Shown: positions 1 through 8,885 of the stretch, piece after piece
Layout: every line of letters starts with the position of its first letter
Position numbering within the stretch: position 1 is the first letter of the stretch
Origin: Arthrobacter alpinus
GTDB taxonomy: Bacteria > Actinomycetota > Actinomycetes > Actinomycetales > Micrococcaceae
NCBI RefSeq assembly: GCF_001294625.1
Contig: NZ_CP012677.1
Location: 1,860,001 to 1,924,000, forward strand
Length of the DNA: 64,000 nt
Direction of reading: 5' to 3'
The notes under the pieces: generated by a model
The model's database searches: none
Seen by the model: the letters and a program-made list of their open reading frames with translations, nothing else
What the model was told of the DNA's origin: nothing
Translations under genes and position numbers: made by a program

Positions 1-405
1 CTTCTACTCCTGCCAAATGAAGTTGTCCAGGCCGTGAGGATAACACCACGAAACCCAGCATCGGCCCCGCTGACTTTCGTCCTGACGCCGTTCCCGGGCG
101 TGTACCTTCATGCCGGCTCACTCCACGACTTTCACTTCCCCGTATGCGGCTGCGATGCCTGTGATGACAATGTCGCGAATCTGGTCCAAGAGCTCGAATG
201 GACCGTTCGAACTGTCGTATCGGGGGGATATTCCGAGCGCTTAGATGCATGGCCGGCCCGCTGTGTCGAATACCGACTTGAAGAGCCGGGCGTCGGCATG
301 AGCTCCGGGCGCCGCGGCACCGAGGAACTGCCCGCCGAACGGGTGAAGTTGGCACGAACTGTACTACCCGCTGATGGCCAGTGGCTCCCCTGGCAAGAGC
401 TTTAG
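1..405 (+). CDS. DUF6226 family protein, 5' end outside window
   Basis: The reading frame is open from base 1, so the gene starts upstream of the window and the GTG at 34 is probably internal. The visible 134 codons contain a run PLTFVLTPFPGVYLHAGSLH and a Cys-rich GCDACDD segment, followed by a charged C-terminus ending WLPWQEL. I recognise this as the actinobacterial DUF6226 family, whose function is unknown. A homologous, frameshifted copy occupies the other end of the window (63426 onward). It supplies what the N-terminus should look like (QDLLHLRDDVIRAVRVVPRN), which matches the frame read here upstream of the GTG. No lesion is visible in this copy. Confidence 0.75.
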   Translation, partial: LLLLPNEVVQAVRITPRNPASAPLTFVLTPFPGVYLHAGSLHDFHFPVCGCDACDDNVANLVQELEWTVRTVVSGGYSERLDAWPARCVEYRLEEPGVGMSSGRRGTEELPAERVKLARTVLPADGQWLPWQEL

Positions 406-527
406 CAGGTCAACAATGATGGCGACGGCAGAGCGCCGAAAGACGTCCCGCAAGAGGTTCCCCTTTCGGTATGCCGTTGCAGTTTGGTGCGCGTTGATTC
501 GCCACTATGACCCCATACACTCGTTGC

Positions 528-1127
528 ATGACCGATATGCAAGTTTCCCAGTCGTATTCCGCCCGAGCGGCGGAGTACACCTCCATCCTTGGGTCAATCG
601 ATGACATGCGTCCACTGGACAAGACCCGCATCGAGCGGTGGAGCGAACAAATTACCGGCAGCGCACTCGATGCCGGTTGTGGTCCTGGCCATTGGACGGA
701 CCATCTTCACAAACGAGGAATCGAAATTTCAGGGATCGACCTCGTTCCTGAATTCATAGAGAGTGCCCGAAACCGCTTCCCTGAGGTCCCTTTTCGTGTG
801 GCTTCACTGCGCGCTCTCGATGTAGCGGACAGCAGCCTAGGCGGAGTCCTGGCGTGGTATTCGCTGATTCATCTGGCGCCTGCAGAGTTACCTCAAATTC
901 TCGCCGAGCTCGCGCGCGCCCTCAAATCAAACGGTCACCTGCTGATCGGTTTTTTCGACGGCGCATCCGCTGAGCCACTCAACCATGTGGTCACCACGGC
1001 TTATCACTGGTCGGTAGACGAGATGAGCCGCTTGCTGCATGACGCAGGGTTCGATGTGCTGGAGATTGAGACCCGCCAGGATCCGGGCAGTCGACCGCAC
1101 GCAGCAGTTTCCGCGATCGCCCGGTAG
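528..1127 (+). CDS. class I SAM-dependent methyltransferase
   Basis: 199 residues. Motif I (LDAGCGPG, about residues 47-54) and the acidic residue after the second strand (GIDLVPEF) identify a Rossmann-fold class I methyltransferase. The segment LAWYSLIHLAPAELPQILAELARALKSNGHLLIGFF is the usual motif IV to VI region of ubiE/Methyltransf_11-type small-molecule enzymes. The substrate cannot be told. An in-frame ATG at 507 would add seven residues; neither start has a convincing ribosome site. The gene stands alone and is followed convergently by another methyltransferase. Confidence 0.8.
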   Translation: MTDMQVSQSYSARAAEYTSILGSIDDMRPLDKTRIERWSEQITGSALDAGCGPGHWTDHLHKRGIEISGIDLVPEFIESARNRFPEVPFRVASLRALDVADSSLGGVLAWYSLIHLAPAELPQILAELARALKSNGHLLIGFFDGASAEPLNHVVTTAYHWSVDEMSRLLHDAGFDVLEIETRQDPGSRPHAAVSAIAR

Positions 1128-1244
1128 CCGTTCCTTCTACGGGGCACCTTCCCCCCGTTACCCGTACAGAATAAACATTCCGTCCGGAACCTCAGTAGAT
1201 TCTCGCAACCGGTTTGCTGAGAATACACTCACGGACCACGGCGA

Positions 1245-1790
1245 CTAGGCGTGGAAAGGGCTGAGGTGCCAGTCCGAGAATCGATGGGTCAGGGTCATTG
1301 CTGATCCAGCCACTGCTTTGTCCTGGTCTACGGGGCCGCCTTGGATGGCTGTGGTGGTTCCGACGATAAAAACACCCCCGGCCTCTAGGAGTTTTCCCAC
1401 CTGGTTAATGGTTGTGTGCAGGTCATTCGCGAAAAGAAAGGCCGGATCGTTTCCAGACATGAGCACGACGTCGTAGCCCTGGGGAAGACCCTTCATTGCC
1501 AGTCGCTCTGGTGTGGCCTCGGTGGCGGCCATTTGGCGAAACCACGACGGTTCATAGAGGTCCCCGGCAACTTCAAGCACCTCAAGTGTGGGATCGACTC
1601 CGTAGGCCGCGTGGCCACGGGCCCGTAGTCCGTTGACAGCATTTCCAATGCCACGTCCAATATCGAGGACCTTGGCCCGACGCCTGAACATCATGTCAAT
1701 GAAACGCACGTCCACTTCCATGTATGTTCCGGCGTGTGCGTGGTGGCGCATTTTCGCTGCATACTTATCGTAGCCTCGACCCGGGCTCAT
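1245..1790 (-). CDS. class I SAM-dependent methyltransferase
   Basis: 181 residues with motif I written VLDIGRGIGN (residues 41-50). The usual second glycine position is Arg, which is tolerated in some members. GYDVVLMSGNDPAFLF corresponds to motif IV and LLEAGGVFIVGTT to motif VI. The N-terminal MSPGRGYDKYAAKMRHHAHAGTY resembles proteins annotated simply as methyltransferase domain-containing. Convergent with the preceding gene; the stop lies about 118 bp from its stop. Substrate unknown. Confidence 0.7.
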   Translation of the reverse strand: MSPGRGYDKYAAKMRHHAHAGTYMEVDVRFIDMMFRRRAKVLDIGRGIGNAVNGLRARGHAAYGVDPTLEVLEVAGDLYEPSWFRQMAATEATPERLAMKGLPQGYDVVLMSGNDPAFLFANDLHTTINQVGKLLEAGGVFIVGTTTAIQGGPVDQDKAVAGSAMTLTHRFSDWHLSPFHA

Positions 1791-1981
1791 GACCCCAGTC
1801 TCCCATTACACACGATGGGACTTAAGAAACCGGCGCATGGCGTCGGGTGCTACCTAAAGTCGTCGTGATCTTCAAAGGTTCCTCAAACGGCGGGGCAGCC
1901 ATACTTCCTGATCCCACTACTTGTCTGGGTTTTTTGGGGCAAACGGCTTCTGCTGCTCTGGAGGGGAATCAGTGTTGCCAA

Positions 1982-2536
1982 TCATGGACCAGCGTGAGCG
2001 GTGGCAGTAGTAGGTTCCTGCCACATTTTGATGTAACGCGGCAGACTCTTTCCTTGCTCAGATTCGGAGGACAGTACAGTTACCGGTGATGGCGATTCCT
2101 TCCAGAACTGAACCAAGTGCCGTTCCACTGAAGATTCCACGACCAAGTCAAAGGCTGCGTCGCGGCCCGTAGCGTGGAGCCTGACTCGGTAGCTGCCCTT
2201 CTCACCAGCCATGATCGTGCCGACGTCCTTCATATCCCAGTCAGTGGGCGTGTTGAAGTACGCTCGGCCCTCCGGGAGCCTCAGGGACACCTCGTGGATG
2301 TCTTCCCAGTCTGGAGAGATGGACTCCGGTCTAGCTCGAAGGACCTCAACAGTGAGGTCAATGGGTCCTGAATAGATTCCGGTGGAGATCAACGGAACCG
2401 CCAACAGAGTCTCCTGCATCTCCCCGCGCACGGCCGCCTGGAGGGCAGCTAAAGGGTCTACCGAAGGAAAGGGCTCCACGACGAAGTCCACGACATGACC
2501 CCACGCTTTGATCACGAAAGCTGCCGATTCGAGCAC
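1982..2536 (-). CDS. hypothetical protein, 184 aa
   Basis: I do not recognise the family. The frame has ordinary high-GC codon use, no low-complexity sequence, and a soluble composition with many beta-strand-like stretches (GPIDLTVEVLRA, KGSYRVRLHATGRDAAFDLVVESS). There is no signal peptide or membrane segment. The C-terminal tail SLPRYIKMWQEPTTATAHAGP looks disordered. It is bounded by non-coding DNA on both sides, so context gives no clue. Confidence 0.55.
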   Translation of the reverse strand: MLESAAFVIKAWGHVVDFVVEPFPSVDPLAALQAAVRGEMQETLLAVPLISTGIYSGPIDLTVEVLRARPESISPDWEDIHEVSLRLPEGRAYFNTPTDWDMKDVGTIMAGEKGSYRVRLHATGRDAAFDLVVESSVERHLVQFWKESPSPVTVLSSESEQGKSLPRYIKMWQEPTTATAHAGP

Positions 2537-2783
2537 GGACTCTGCCTTTCAAACAATTTGGAATGAGACACACCTGCTTTTATCACTCGTATTGAATGTA
2601 CAAGACACCGGCCAGCACAGAGCGTATTGGCGTGTGAATCGGCGCCAGAGAGCCGGATGGAACGGGTGATAACTTACATTTTTTGTATCGCCTCAGGCCA
2701 AGAGGCACTGGCAGGCGGGTCGTCCCGCAAAGCGTTCCGCTTGCGGGCGGGGCTGAATTCTCCGCTCGGAGTAGGGTTGTGCC

Positions 2784-3086
2784 ATGACATTTGCAAACGT
2801 GGGAACACTGGGCGCTGTCCCCGGGAAGCGTGATGAACTGGTTGCCTATCTGACCAAGCGCAGTGACACCCTCAAACAGATCGGCTGCCTAGCGTATGAG
2901 GTGGGCATCAGCGACGATGACCTCGAGACGGTGTTTGTGATAGAACTCTGGGAGAGCGCCGAAGCGCATCAATCCTCCCTCGCCTTGCCGGAAGTCCAGG
3001 CAGCCATAGCGGCAGCACGGCCATTGCTGTCCGGCGCCTTTGGTGGATTTCACTTCAAAGTTGTCGGATCACCACTTCGCGACTAA
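2784..3086 (+). CDS. antibiotic biosynthesis monooxygenase (ABM/YgiN-like) domain protein
   Basis: 100 residues forming a single ABM ferredoxin-like domain: N-terminal GTLGAVPGKRDELVAYLTKR, the central CLAYEVGISDDDLETVFVIELWESAEAHQSSL, and the C-terminal PEVQAAIAAARPLL. Family members are dimeric cofactor-free monooxygenases (YgiN quinol monooxygenase, ActVA-Orf6) or heme-degrading relatives. The WESAEAH segment is the typical conserved block. Length is normal for the family. The true substrate is not predictable. Confidence 0.8.
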   Translation: MTFANVGTLGAVPGKRDELVAYLTKRSDTLKQIGCLAYEVGISDDDLETVFVIELWESAEAHQSSLALPEVQAAIAAARPLLSGAFGGFHFKVVGSPLRD

Positions 3087-3294
3087 ACCGGGGGCTCCAA
3101 CAGCGCACTAAACGATCCGCTGCCGGTAATCGTTAGAGGTCCCGTGGATGGCTTCCCACACGGAAGAACGACAGGAAAAGGAAAACTCCGGGTCCGCCGA
3201 GGCGAAATACCGGAGTTTCCAATTCTTGGCCCAAGTAACATGAAACAGCGGTCATCAAGGGCTTGCGAATCAATACTACCCCGAAAGGTGACCC

Positions 3295-3990
3295 ATGGCG
3301 ACGACAACTGGCAACGACGCGTGGATCGAGAACTGGTTGAGTGCCGGACGGTTTTCCACCTACCTCGAAGCAGCCGGAGGCTCTCGCAAACGCGCTCTTG
3401 ATTTATACGAGTGGAATGCCAAGCTCAGTGCCGCTTTCCTTCATGATCTCAGCCACCTCGAAGTCGGTCTGCGAAACGCGTGCGACCGGCAACTTGCCGC
3501 TGCTGTACTCCCCGGTGACGCACACTGGACCGATCCAGCCACGCTACTTACCTTGTTCCCGTCCGTGATGCGACGAAACAGGCAGACCGGCCGACTCCAT
3601 GACGTGAACAAGATCCCCAGGAACAACGTAGAACGTGCCCGAACAAGTGCAGCCACCAAACCAGGTGCGCCGCCGCTGCCAGGAAAAACAGTCGCTGAAA
3701 TCATGTTCGGCTTCTGGACCTATCTCCTCGCAGACTCGCACGAAAAAACGATCTGGGTCCCCTACCTCCACAAGGCATTCCCACATGGAACAGACCGGAA
3801 CCGAGTCAACGACTCACTGGCCTCACTGCGTGGATTTCGAAACCGTGTAGCCCACCATGAAAACATTCTCAACGGCTCCGAGAGTGAACGCCGCCGAATC
3901 GTATACCTTGTCCGCCTACTATCGACCGAAGCACTGACGCATCTCCAAACTAACAGCGATGTCGCCTCCATTCTTCAGAATCGACCTTAG
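3295..3990 (+). CDS. Abi-like protein (Abi_2/AbiD-F family) with HEPN motif
   Basis: 231 residues. The early block SAAFLHDLSHLEVGLRNACDRQ (about 45-66) and the late block LRGFRNRVAHHENI (179-191) are the two conserved segments of the Abi_2 family (AbiD/AbiF type abortive infection). The late block contains the HEPN RNase signature R-N-x3-H (R182 to H187). Known HEPN proteins with this motif are metal-independent RNases acting in phage exclusion or as toxins; that function is inferred here. No antitoxin is adjacent. The gene is the last one before the tRNA 3' fragment at 4442, a typical edge position for cargo of an integrated element. Confidence 0.75.
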   Translation: MATTTGNDAWIENWLSAGRFSTYLEAAGGSRKRALDLYEWNAKLSAAFLHDLSHLEVGLRNACDRQLAAAVLPGDAHWTDPATLLTLFPSVMRRNRQTGRLHDVNKIPRNNVERARTSAATKPGAPPLPGKTVAEIMFGFWTYLLADSHEKTIWVPYLHKAFPHGTDRNRVNDSLASLRGFRNRVAHHENILNGSESERRRIVYLVRLLSTEALTHLQTNSDVASILQNRP

Positions 3991-4426
3991 GAGCTTCGTA
4001 CCCACGAACGCCACGCACTGTCCCATGGACCGATACCCTATCGTGTACCGACCCCAGGGATCCCTACTGTGAACCGTCGTCCAATTCGACATCGACATAC
4101 AACAAACGAAAGCCAATTCCGACTTACACCACCAGTTCCTCGACGTCAGCGTCGCTGACCATCTCTCATGAAACAGGCGTAAAATGGCCACCATGGACAG
4201 CAACCTCAAGGCGATCGGCCACCACATACTTGGTCCACACTGCCTAGAAGTTGCACCCGAATAGGGACAGCGCCGTCGGCTCATCCAGCGGCACCCCCCT
4301 TTTACTCCCCCTTTTCAACCAAAAGCAACCGCAATCTACGGCATGCCATCATCTTTGCAATCGCCCAAAAGTCCCTAAAAATCAATGTTTTTAAGAGCCA
4401 GCAACACACCCCAGCATCCAGAAGGT
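3991..4426. other. non-coding stretch between abi-like gene and att-like repeat
   Basis: No convincing gene. The last 130 bases (from about 4300) are already related to the sequence before the second att-like repeat (17136-17264): both have a TTTTACTC followed by a CAACC(A/G)AAA...CAACCGCAA block. A 26-codon frame from 4184 lacks supporting features. Confidence 0.5.
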
Positions 4427-4510
4427 GAGATTCTCTTGGCCGCCGGTTCGAGTCCGGCCCGGGGCACAAAAGGGCCTCTGACCTGCGGTTTTAGCCTTTT
4501 GGCCGGGTGC
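4427..4510 (+). repeat. att-like direct repeat, copy A, containing a tRNA 3' end
   Basis: Begins GAGATTCTCTTGG and includes a complete T arm (GCCGG, loop TTCGAGT, CCGGC, 4442-4458), the 3' acceptor strand CCGGGGC, discriminator A and a CA remnant to 4468. It then runs through a shared tail to TTGGCCGGGTGC. The 5' two-thirds of a tRNA is absent. A second copy lies at 17265-17350, with about seven substitutions and two indels. Integrative elements of actinobacteria commonly use tRNA 3' ends as attB and leave such duplicated ends; the intact tRNA is not in the window. Confidence 0.7.
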
Positions 4511-4637
4511 TCCGCGGTGCCAGACCACAGTCTATTCACGTTATTGAACAAAAAGTTGATCATGTTTTTGACATTTTCGGGGCCTATTTCGAATCCACTT
4601 GAGGTCACGTTTTTCAATCGGCGTCCATAAAAGTGGC

Positions 4638-6090
4638 GGAAATCCGGCTCTTGTGACTCTTCCGTGGGTCATTTCCGTCCGGGAAGTACCGGTTTGTGGC
4701 CGCCGAGGCTGAGCATGGCCAGACTGATCAGGGCTTGCGGGGATTTGAATCCGAAGGCTACCCGGGTGATGAGTCGGATTTTGGTGTTCATGGATTCGAT
4801 GCGCCCGTTGGAGAGTCCGTGCTCGATCGATGCCAGGATGGATTGACGGTGTTTGACGATGCTTTTCTGCAGCTTCACGAACGAGGGAATCCTGCAGCGT
4901 CTGGCCCACGACACCCATCTATCCAGTGCTTCGGCGGCTTCTTTCAGTGGCAGTTTGAAGACGGTGCGCAGGCCTTCTTTGAGGTAGTAGGCCCGGCCCA
5001 GCCTTGGGTCTGTCAGCACGATCCAGTCCAGCTTCACCTGCTGCTTCTCGGTCAGGTCCTCGGGGTTTTTCCAGAGCGCGTAGCGGGAGTTCTTAAGCTT
5101 CATTGCGTTCTCGCTGTCGGGCCGGGCGGGGGCGTCCTTGGGCGGGCGGCCCCGGCCTCGGGACGGCTCGTTTTCCTTGGCTAGTTTCCGTGCCCGGTTC
5201 CAGGCCGTACGGCGTTCCTCATCCAGTGCGTCGGTGGCCCACATGACCACATGGAAGGGGTCCGCGACCCGGACGGCCTGGGAGCATCGTTCGGCCACGA
5301 CAGTGTCGATCCAGGTGGCGGCATCGGCGGATACATGCGTGATCTGGGCGGAGCGTTCTTCCCCGAGGGCGTCAAAGAATTTTCGTAGTGTGGCCTTGTC
5401 TCGGCCCGGGGAAGCCCACACCAGCCGGCCGGAGTCATGGTCCACGACGACGGTCAAATACTTGTGTCCGCGCTTGTAGGAGATCTCGTCAATGCCGATC
5501 CGTGTCAGGTTCGCGAACGGGTCAAACGTGGCGGCGGTGTCGTTCCAGAATCGGTTGATGATTGCTCCCACGGTGCGCCAGGCGATGCGCATCAACGCGG
5601 TGACGGCGCTCTTGGAGCATTGGGTGGCCAGTCAGGCGACGTGTTGGTCAAAGATCCTGGTGTGCCCGGCTTGGTGGCGGGCCCAGGGAACCGCGGCGAC
5701 GGTGACCGCATGCACCGGGCATTTCACGCGCGGGGCCTCGGCGACAAGATAGGTTTCGGTGGTTCCCAGATCCAGGGTCCGCCAGCGCCTGGGCCCTTCA
5801 CCACTGTCGTACCGCGGGGATCTTCTGGAACAGATCCCGCACCGGTTGCGCATGGATTTATGGGGCCTAACCCGGGCCAGTAAAACATGCTCGTACTCAT
5901 CGAAATCCACGCCGATGATCGAAGTTTTTTCCACTCCGAGCATGGCAGACCATATGCTTGTTTTCTGCACGCCGTTTTCCTACCCTGATTTTTGTTCCTT
6001 AGACAGTCAAAAATCCTAGGCAGGAAGCGGCGTGTGGGCGTTAAGGCGCGCGGAAAACACCCACGGAAGAGTCACAAGAGCCGGAAATCC
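4638..6090 (-). mobile_element. ISL3-family insertion sequence with 8-bp target duplication
   Basis: Perfect 24-bp inverted repeats (outer bases GGCTCTTGTGACTCTTCC) at 4646-4669 and 6059-6082 bound a 1437-bp element. The same octamer GGAAATCC sits immediately outside both ends (4638-4645 and 6083-6090). An 8-bp duplication is what ISL3 elements make. The element has split copy A of the long att-flanking repeat, whose continuation resumes at 6091. Confidence 0.92.
4669..5970 (-). pseudogene. ISL3 family transposase, interrupted by an in-frame TGA
   Basis: One continuous frame of 434 codons apart from a single TGA at 5634-5632 (after IFDQHVA). The context DQHVA-x-LATQCSKSAVTALMRIAWRTVG implies a Trp codon was lost. 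The N-terminal part has the zinc-ribbon pattern RCGICSRR...RVKCPVH. The C-terminal part carries the DDE catalytic region (IGIDEISYKRGHKYLTVVVDHDSGRLVW, LRTVFKLP) and ends ALISLAMLSLGG. An ATG at 5595 could express a truncated product lacking the DNA-binding zinc ribbon, so the copy is probably inactive unless complemented in trans. Confidence 0.88.
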
Positions 6091-6360
6091 GAGGTTTTCC
6101 CAGGCACGAACGATCTACGACTATGACCGAGAATAATTGGCCCTCCGAGCGTCCTACTCACGATGCTGAAGTCAGTAAGTTAGCCAATGGCTTCCCCGAG
6201 ACTGTCAGCTTCCCTTGCGCGGCAACTCCAATCAAACTACCCTCGCAATTGGGCCATGTACCGGTGACACGCCATCCCAAGTATGGGCGGAGCGGGTCCG
6301 TTCCTACTCGGTCATCTTCCAGTCGGCGTGATTCCCTGCCCGTCCCGTAAGGGGAACCTT
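6091..6360. repeat. continuation of long repeat copy A after the ISL3 insertion
   Basis: This stretch matches 17480-17760 in order and orientation, with roughly two-thirds identity by eye. Shared blocks include GTCAGT(A/C)AG(T/G)TAGCCAAT, CCCCGAGACTG/CCCTGAGACTG, CTCGCAATTGGGCCATG/CTCGCAATTCGCCCATG and CCCTGCCCGTCCCG/CCCTGCCCGCCCCG. Neither copy has an open frame on either strand, so it is either a decayed gene or element-end DNA. It makes the total duplicated unit about 0.6 kb. Confidence 0.6.
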
Positions 6361-6386
6361 GACCGAACAGTCAATCCGATGTTCTC

Positions 6387-7019
6387 TCAAAGCAGCTCAA
6401 CGCTGCTGCCATCAACCACCAACGCCTGTCCGTCTCGAAGCGCCCAGTACTGTTTGCCATCGTGAGCGTAAGCGGCACCCACCTGAGTCAGGATCTCGCG
6501 TTCCGGGTGATCCGAGGTTCCGAGATGCGGCGCAAAGGGGCGGTCGAGAATATTGAGGCCCTCGTACTTGACTGCTCCATATTGCAGCAAAGCATCGTTC
6601 GTTGAATCGCACTCTTCGAGACCCAACAGGCTCGGGGCGAGGACGCAACCCCCAGCACTGAAACCGGCGTAGACCAAGGCATCGGCCCTGAGGCGGTCCA
6701 CAATGATCGCGTCGACTCCTGACCGGGCCATCGCAGCCCGGAGCGTGAAGACGTTGCCACCCCGGACCCAGACAAGGTCCGGTTGTTCAAACTTCACGGA
6801 AAGGCTCTCGGCATCATACAACCGCAGGTCGAGCTCATGTGCAGTGAGTCCAATGCTCGCCAGATTCGTGCACTGGCGTTCAGTTTCTATTCGCCGCGTC
6901 TCAGGGGCAGCACCATCAAACGCGTTCATGATGATCCATCCGTTCCTTTTACCCCGAACCAGGCTCGTGAAAGCTTCGGGACGGTCACTAAGCTCGTATG
7001 AAGATAGATAGTGGCGCAT
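6387..7019 (-). CDS. peptidase S51 (dipeptidase E-like)
   Basis: 210 residues from the ATG at 7019 (MRHYLSSYEL, the normal family N-terminus); an upstream ATG at 7061 would add an unlikely 14 residues. The class I glutamine amidotransferase-like fold is shown by WVRGGNVFTL (85-93) and the nucleophile elbow AGFSAGG (S121), with APHLGTSDHPER carrying the catalytic His candidates (165/171). Peptidase E hydrolyses N-terminal Asp dipeptides in enterobacteria; here only the family assignment is safe. The gene stands alone and is followed by 300 bp of repeat sequence. Confidence 0.85.
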   Translation of the reverse strand: MRHYLSSYELSDRPEAFTSLVRGKRNGWIIMNAFDGAAPETRRIETERQCTNLASIGLTAHELDLRLYDAESLSVKFEQPDLVWVRGGNVFTLRAAMARSGVDAIIVDRLRADALVYAGFSAGGCVLAPSLLGLEECDSTNDALLQYGAVKYEGLNILDRPFAPHLGTSDHPEREILTQVGAAYAHDGKQYWALRDGQALVVDGSSVELL

Positions 7020-7061
7020 GGTGCCATTGTCCATACTTATACGCAGAGAGTCATTTTCCAA

Positions 7062-7408
7062 TGAACTGTGTACGTTCGCATCTGCCTGATGGGCACGGTT
7101 TGCGGGACGCTATTCGTTGCTGAGGATTGGGAGAATAGCCGTTTAACTCAGGTCCATGTCGAACGACCCCATCTGCTCCCCAGCAAGGACTAGACATGGG
7201 TCGGATTTCTGGTCATCTTCTCCCGCAGCAAAGTCGCCTGCTGATCCTATTTTGGTATTAGTGCGGTCGCTTGTGAATTCGGAGAATATTTAGCGGTGCG
7301 GAAGCGAATTCCGCGGGATTGCGGGCCTGCAGGCTCGGCTTTTGTTTAGATCATTCTGCAGTCCGCGCATCCAGCCACCGAACGAACGATTCTCCAGGCA
7401 AGGGTACG
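7062..7408. other. intergenic, no gene seen
   Basis: About 350 bases between peptidase E and the TipAS terminator. Reading frames are short and interrupted, and no repeat or strong hairpin was found. Confidence 0.4.
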
Positions 7409-7453
7409 GGTGCAGGAACGGTCAGCGGTTTTGTCGCTGACCGTTCCTGCACC
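7409..7453 (-). terminator. strong hairpin terminator downstream of TipAS gene
   Basis: An 18-bp perfect stem (arms 7410-7427 and 7435-7452, outer pair extended to 7409/7453) with a seven-base T-rich loop lies directly after the stop of the TipAS gene. It lacks a long T tract, as is common for high-GC actinobacterial terminators. Confidence 0.75.
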
Positions 7454-7460
7454 TAGTGGG

Positions 7461-7847
7461 CTAACGCAAGGAGGTCTGCGCGTAGATACTCATCGCGTCG
7501 GCGAGGAACGGCACCATGTCTGAGTGGTAGGCGTTGTGGAAGGCTGCCATGTCGGCGTCCTCCTGATAGTGGAGCGCCATGCCCACGTAGGCGCGAGCTG
7601 TTGGGACGTAGAATCTGCAAGCAATCTCATAATGCACGGCGATGAGGGTTTGTATCTGTTTGCTGCCGGGGTCTGCGCTGGCAACGAGAGGGCTCATCCG
7701 CTTATATAGTGCATCCCAGTCGGCGTGGACTAGTGGTCGGTCCACGTTTTCCCAGTGGTTGTTGGCGGCAAGGCTTTGTGTCTGTTCCTCGTTGAGGGCC
7801 TGTCGGCATTCGTTGAGATACGAGGAGCTGAGTGAATCGATGGTCAT
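7461..7847 (-). CDS. stand-alone TipAS domain protein
   Basis: 128 residues that correspond to the drug-recognition domain of TipA-type MerR regulators (TipAS, PF07739). The segments LNEEQTQSLAANNHWENVDR, MSPLVASADPGSKQIQTLIAVHYEIACRFY and YVGMALHYQEDADMAAFHNAYHSDMVPFLADAM are the expected helices. In Streptomyces TipAS covalently binds thiopeptides. Here the N-terminal MerR DNA-binding part is missing, so the protein can sequester ligand but has no obvious way to bind DNA. Short TipAS proteins of this kind also arise naturally from internal starts in tipA, but no MerR half is encoded upstream. Confidence 0.75.
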   Translation of the reverse strand: MTIDSLSSSYLNECRQALNEEQTQSLAANNHWENVDRPLVHADWDALYKRMSPLVASADPGSKQIQTLIAVHYEIACRFYVPTARAYVGMALHYQEDADMAAFHNAYHSDMVPFLADAMSIYAQTSLR

Positions 7848-8099
7848 GGTTGTTCCTTATCAGTGGTGTGCGGTGATGAGCCACGAAGTCCATGTAAAAA
7901 GGGCAGCTAAATTAGCGCTCCGCCTGAACGTGTCCAGCGATGTCTAACCACAGGAATCTGTGATCGACTTTCGTCGGCTCAGGCGGGTTTAGACAAGGCC
8001 ACCATGGTTTGTACTGATAATCATCCACTAACCATATCCTGCAATCCCATCGCTACCTCTCAGTTCAATCGAACCTCTGCTCACAACCAAGGGACATGG
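7848..8099. other. intergenic, no gene seen
   Basis: Presumably contains the promoter of the TipAS gene; no motif strong enough to name was found. Confidence 0.35.
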
Positions 8100-8734
8100 T
8101 TACAGGCCATGGACTGATGACGGGGCCGCTAGGTCAGGCTTGCGCGGTAACGGAACCCCTACTGGGACTAATGTGCCTAGGTCGGGGGATTCTCTCAGGC
8201 ACCTCTTATGAGGGCTGGGTGGTGCTACTTTGAGCAGGTCGAGGTACGCACCTATCACGAGCGCGCTTCCCTCAATTCCGAATGCGGCAACGAGGCGATG
8301 TGCTTCCGAAGTTGCTGCCTCGGGCCCTATTTTTTATCTCTCACGGCCACTTCCAGGTCCAAGAACTCGCCGAGTTCTTCAACGCGGTCGAGGTGCACCC
8401 TGGCCTGACCGATTTGGAACACCATGCGGTGCTTCCGAACCCTTCCGGCCTCGCCGTAGGCATGAGCCAAGACTGAGCGCAATCCCTCTGGGTCGGCGGT
8501 TTCCGAATGGATGTAGAAGGAGGTTTTCGGGCCGAGCTGATCTGTCCTGCGGTAGAAGATCAGTACACCGTGTTCATCGTCAAGGACCCGGAGCTTGAGC
8601 CGGCCATTGGGGCACTCGAAAAAGGTATCGTCCTGGGCGACATGCTCTGGCCCTGTATCTGCCAAAGACGCGACCACTGGAATCAGGGTCTCGAGGCAGG
8701 CCACGCGGGCTTTGATTTCGATATTCGCCGGCAT
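8100..8734 (-). pseudogene. class IV adenylate cyclase-like CYTH protein, frameshifted
   Basis: The frame from 8734 starts MPANIEIKARV (CYTH ExK signature), continues through DDTFFECPNGRLKLRVLDDEHGVLIFYRR and ends prematurely after VHLDRVEELGEFLDLEVAVRDKK at 8327. The next frame continues with the missing CYTH C-terminus (EAHRLVAAFGIEGSALVIGAYLDLL) before a stop at 8102-8100. The shift coincides with a run of six A residues in the coding strand (near 8330-8335). CYTH class IV enzymes use triphosphate substrates such as ATP or thiamine triphosphate. A one-base slip, programmed slippage or a sequencing error in the homopolymer are all possible. Confidence 0.75.
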
Positions 8735-8885
8735 GACTCCACTTAACCACGTCGCTATTGCCGAGTGCCCATTCGGGACTGCCGTAAGTGGAAGGGCTTC
8801 TAAGCGAGGGCTGGGGGGTGAGTAGTAATGGAACAGGATTGCGCGTTTAGCGCTCGGTTACGTGGCTGTCGGTAGTCTGTAGCTT

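Noticed and set aside
4427..4468. Complete tRNA gene
   Set aside because: Only the T arm and 3' acceptor strand are present; no D arm, anticodon arm or 5' acceptor strand precedes it. The same holds at 17265.
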